In this document: piece after piece, positions 5,324 through 6,575 of the stretch
How positions within the stretch are numbered: position 1 is the first letter of the stretch
How the letters are laid out: every line of letters begins with the position of its first letter
NCBI GenBank assembly: GCA_028698765.1
Contig: JAQVVW010000080.1
Coordinates: forward strand, 1-6,575
Direction of reading: 5' to 3'
Origin: Methanoculleus sp.
Lineage (GTDB): Archaea > Halobacteriota > Methanomicrobia > Methanomicrobiales > Methanoculleaceae
DNA: 6,575 bases
Program-made: the position numbers and the translations under genes
Notes under the pieces: model-generated
Seen by the model: the letters and a program-made list of their open reading frames with translations, nothing else
What the model was told of the DNA's origin: nothing
Database searches by the model: none

Positions 5324-5866
5324 TCACGAGTAGTACTCCAGCATCGCCTGCTTGGCTTCCTTCTTCTTCCGGTCGAGGAAGGAATAGACGTTCTCGTGGG
5401 GCACGCCCTGGATCAGCATCTCGATGGCTTTCCTCGCGGTCTCGACCTGGTCGGGGAGACCGATGATCGCGACGGTCTTGCCGTGGACCGAGATCTCCGT
5501 GGCGGTCAGATCCTCGATCTGGGCGCGGGATGTCCCTGCCTTCCCGATGATCCGGCCCCGGAGCCGCTCGAGCTGCCCGGTCGTCCCCGAGAGGTCGGCG
5601 AGGTCGAGGATGTCGAGCATCATGTCCTCGTCGTCGAGGAGCCGGAACGCACGCTCCGGCGAGAACCCCCGGTTGATCGCGGAGACGACGTTCTGTGCCG
5701 TCATGACGCCGATGGGGTCCTCCCCCTCGATCGTCACCATCCCCTCCTCGCTGTCGATCAGGAGGGATATCCCGGTCTTCTCTTCGATCTCGCGCTTCGT
5801 GGACCCGCTCTTGCCGATGAGCACACCGATCCTCGCTGCTGAAACTTTCATCTCCTGTCTGGTCAT
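5324..5866 (-). CDS. two-KH-domain RNA-binding protein, archaeal Dim2/Pno1 homologue
   Basis: This 180-residue protein is the archaeal counterpart of eukaryotic Dim2 (Pno1), which binds pre-18S rRNA near its 3' end during small-subunit maturation. It has two KH-type RNA-binding modules: the first with the GKSG loop (18-21) in [20 protein letters not shown], the second with GKAG (108-111). Between them is [14 protein letters not shown] (64-77), a signature of the Pno1/Krr1 group. The C-terminal tail is lysine-rich (DRKKKEAK, 165-172). The ATG at 5866 is preferred because a weak GGATGG site lies five bases upstream; Met6 (5851) would give the more usual N-terminus but its AGGAG directly touches the ATG. 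It lies 23 bases after rio1, a partnership common in archaea where both act in 40S/30S-type maturation. Confidence in the family is high; the rRNA role is by homology. Confidence 0.92.
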   Translation of the reverse strand: MTRQEMKVSAARIGVLIGKSGSTKREIEEKTGISLLIDSEEGMVTIEGEDPIGVMTAQNVVSAINRGFSPERAFRLLDDEDMMLDILDLADLSGTTGQLERLRGRIIGKAGTSRAQIEDLTATEISVHGKTVAIIGLPDQVETARKAIEMLIQGVPHENVYSFLDRKKKEAKQAMLEYYS

Positions 5867-5889
5867 GGTTCCATCCTTTCTTCCGGTGT

Positions 5890-6575
5890 TCAGGGCTCCC
5901 GGCGGCCGGTGCCGACGAGCGTCCCGATGATCTCCTCCTCGTCGACTACGTCGCAGTAGCGGGAGAAGTATCGATTGAGGTTCTTGATATCCCGGACCAG
6001 AAACGCAGACGCCCGCGGGTGATCCAGGGTGACCGCCTGGCCCATATCGATGATATATGGTTTCTCGTGGTAGAGGATATTGTATTCGGAGAGGTCGGCG
6101 TGAACCAGGCGCGCCTCCCGGTAGAGCCGCTCCACGTAGGTGAGGATCTCGCGGTATACCGCCGCGTAGTCCTCGACGTCGGCGTTCCTGAGCTGGGGGT
6201 AGGGTATCTCGTCTTCGCCCAGGAACTCCATCAGGAGGATGTTTCGGTCGAACACGAGCGGTTCGGGGACCGGGATCCCCACCTCGTGCGCCCGGGCGAG
6301 GTTGCTGTACTCCTTCTTCGTCCAGGCGAAGATGAGGCCTTTGCGCGTCCCCCGAACGCTCGAGAACCGGCGGTCTCCCGCCAGGTACTCGTTCATCGCC
6401 TTGAAGTTCGCGGTCTGGATCCGGTAGATCTTGATCGCGATCCCCTGCCCGTCACGCTCGCCGTAGAAGACGTTTGCCTCTTTTCCGGTGCTGATAGGCC
6501 CGCCGATGACCGATATCAGTTTCTTCTGGACGAGCTTGTAGAGGGCCATCAGGGTGACCTCGTCGAAGACATCCT
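5890..6575 (-). CDS. rio1: RIO1-type serine protein kinase/ATPase (N-terminus cut by window edge)
   Basis: RIO1 is an atypical kinase whose ATPase activity drives late small-subunit ribosome maturation. The frame is open to the right edge, and the eight codons before the first in-window ATG (6549) encode DVFDEVTL, matching the conserved RIO1 start of the kinase domain, so the true start is outside the window. Numbering from that Met: the RIO nucleotide loop STGKEANVF (20-28), the ATP-binding lysine in AIKIYRI (K40), the RIO1 flexible-loop motif FKAMNEYLAGDRRF (49-62), hinge LLMEFLGEDEIP (105-116), catalytic HADLSEYN (150-157; D152, N157) and the metal-binding DMGQAV (168-173; D168). FKAMNEYLAGD and the DMGQAV form favour RIO1 over RIO2, as does the absence of an N-terminal winged helix in the visible part. 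It precedes the KH gene by 23 bases and is probably co-transcribed with it; a translation factor aIF1A gene often lies upstream, but this cannot be seen here. Confidence 0.95.
   Translation of the reverse strand, partial: DVFDEVTLMALYKLVQKKLISVIGGPISTGKEANVFYGERDGQGIAIKIYRIQTANFKAMNEYLAGDRRFSSVRGTRKGLIFAWTKKEYSNLARAHEVGIPVPEPLVFDRNILLMEFLGEDEIPYPQLRNADVEDYAAVYREILTYVERLYREARLVHADLSEYNILYHEKPYIIDMGQAVTLDHPRASAFLVRDIKNLNRYFSRYCDVVDEEEIIGTLVGTGRREP

Noticed and set aside
5246..5842. 198-codon plus-strand frame opposite the KH gene
   Set aside because: The minus strand encodes two clear KH domains with GxxG loops; the plus frame has no recognisable content.

Overview
The window looks like a chromosomal replication origin of a GC-rich euryarchaeon. 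The gene set is archaeal (Orc1/Cdc6, Hel308, Cgi121 of KEOPS, a two-KH Dim2/Pno1-like protein, RIO1 kinase). GGTGA-type ribosome binding sites and dense in-phase coding fit a methanogen of the Methanomicrobiales; Methanoculleus or a close relative is my guess, from general resemblance only.

Layout. Positions 1-1034 (minus) hold the N-terminal two thirds or more of an Orc1/Cdc6 initiator, cut by the left edge. Positions 1035-2092 have no gene that I can support and carry the hallmarks of an archaeal origin: three origin recognition boxes (ORBs), two on the minus strand near orc1/cdc6 (1111-1132, 1205-1226) and one on the plus strand on the far side (2000-2021). They bracket an AT-rich, purine-rich tract (about 1255-1552), which switches abruptly to a pyrimidine-rich tract. 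Its first part is a degenerate tandem repeat of about 39 bp (1571-1789). A moaB-like gene (2093-2590, plus) leaves the origin to the right and collides tail-to-tail, with a 10-base overlap, with a minus-strand gene run.

That run, read right to left, is rio1 (cut by the right edge), a two-KH-domain protein, hel308 and cgi121. rio1 and the KH gene form the classic archaeal small-subunit ribosome maturation pair. hel308 (stalled-fork helicase) and cgi121 (tRNA-binding subunit of the t6A-forming KEOPS complex) are translationally abutted (TGA followed directly by ATG). A 76-base gap before hel308 contains a GC-rich hairpin and, unexpectedly, a fourth ORB-like sequence in the hel308 leader.

The most interesting points are the clean origin architecture, the phased 39-bp repeat with its strand-composition switch, and the isolated ORB-like site just upstream of a replication-repair helicase, which could link initiator binding to hel308 expression. 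Most genes here are ordinary housekeeping genes; I see no mobile element, CRISPR array, tRNA or rRNA.
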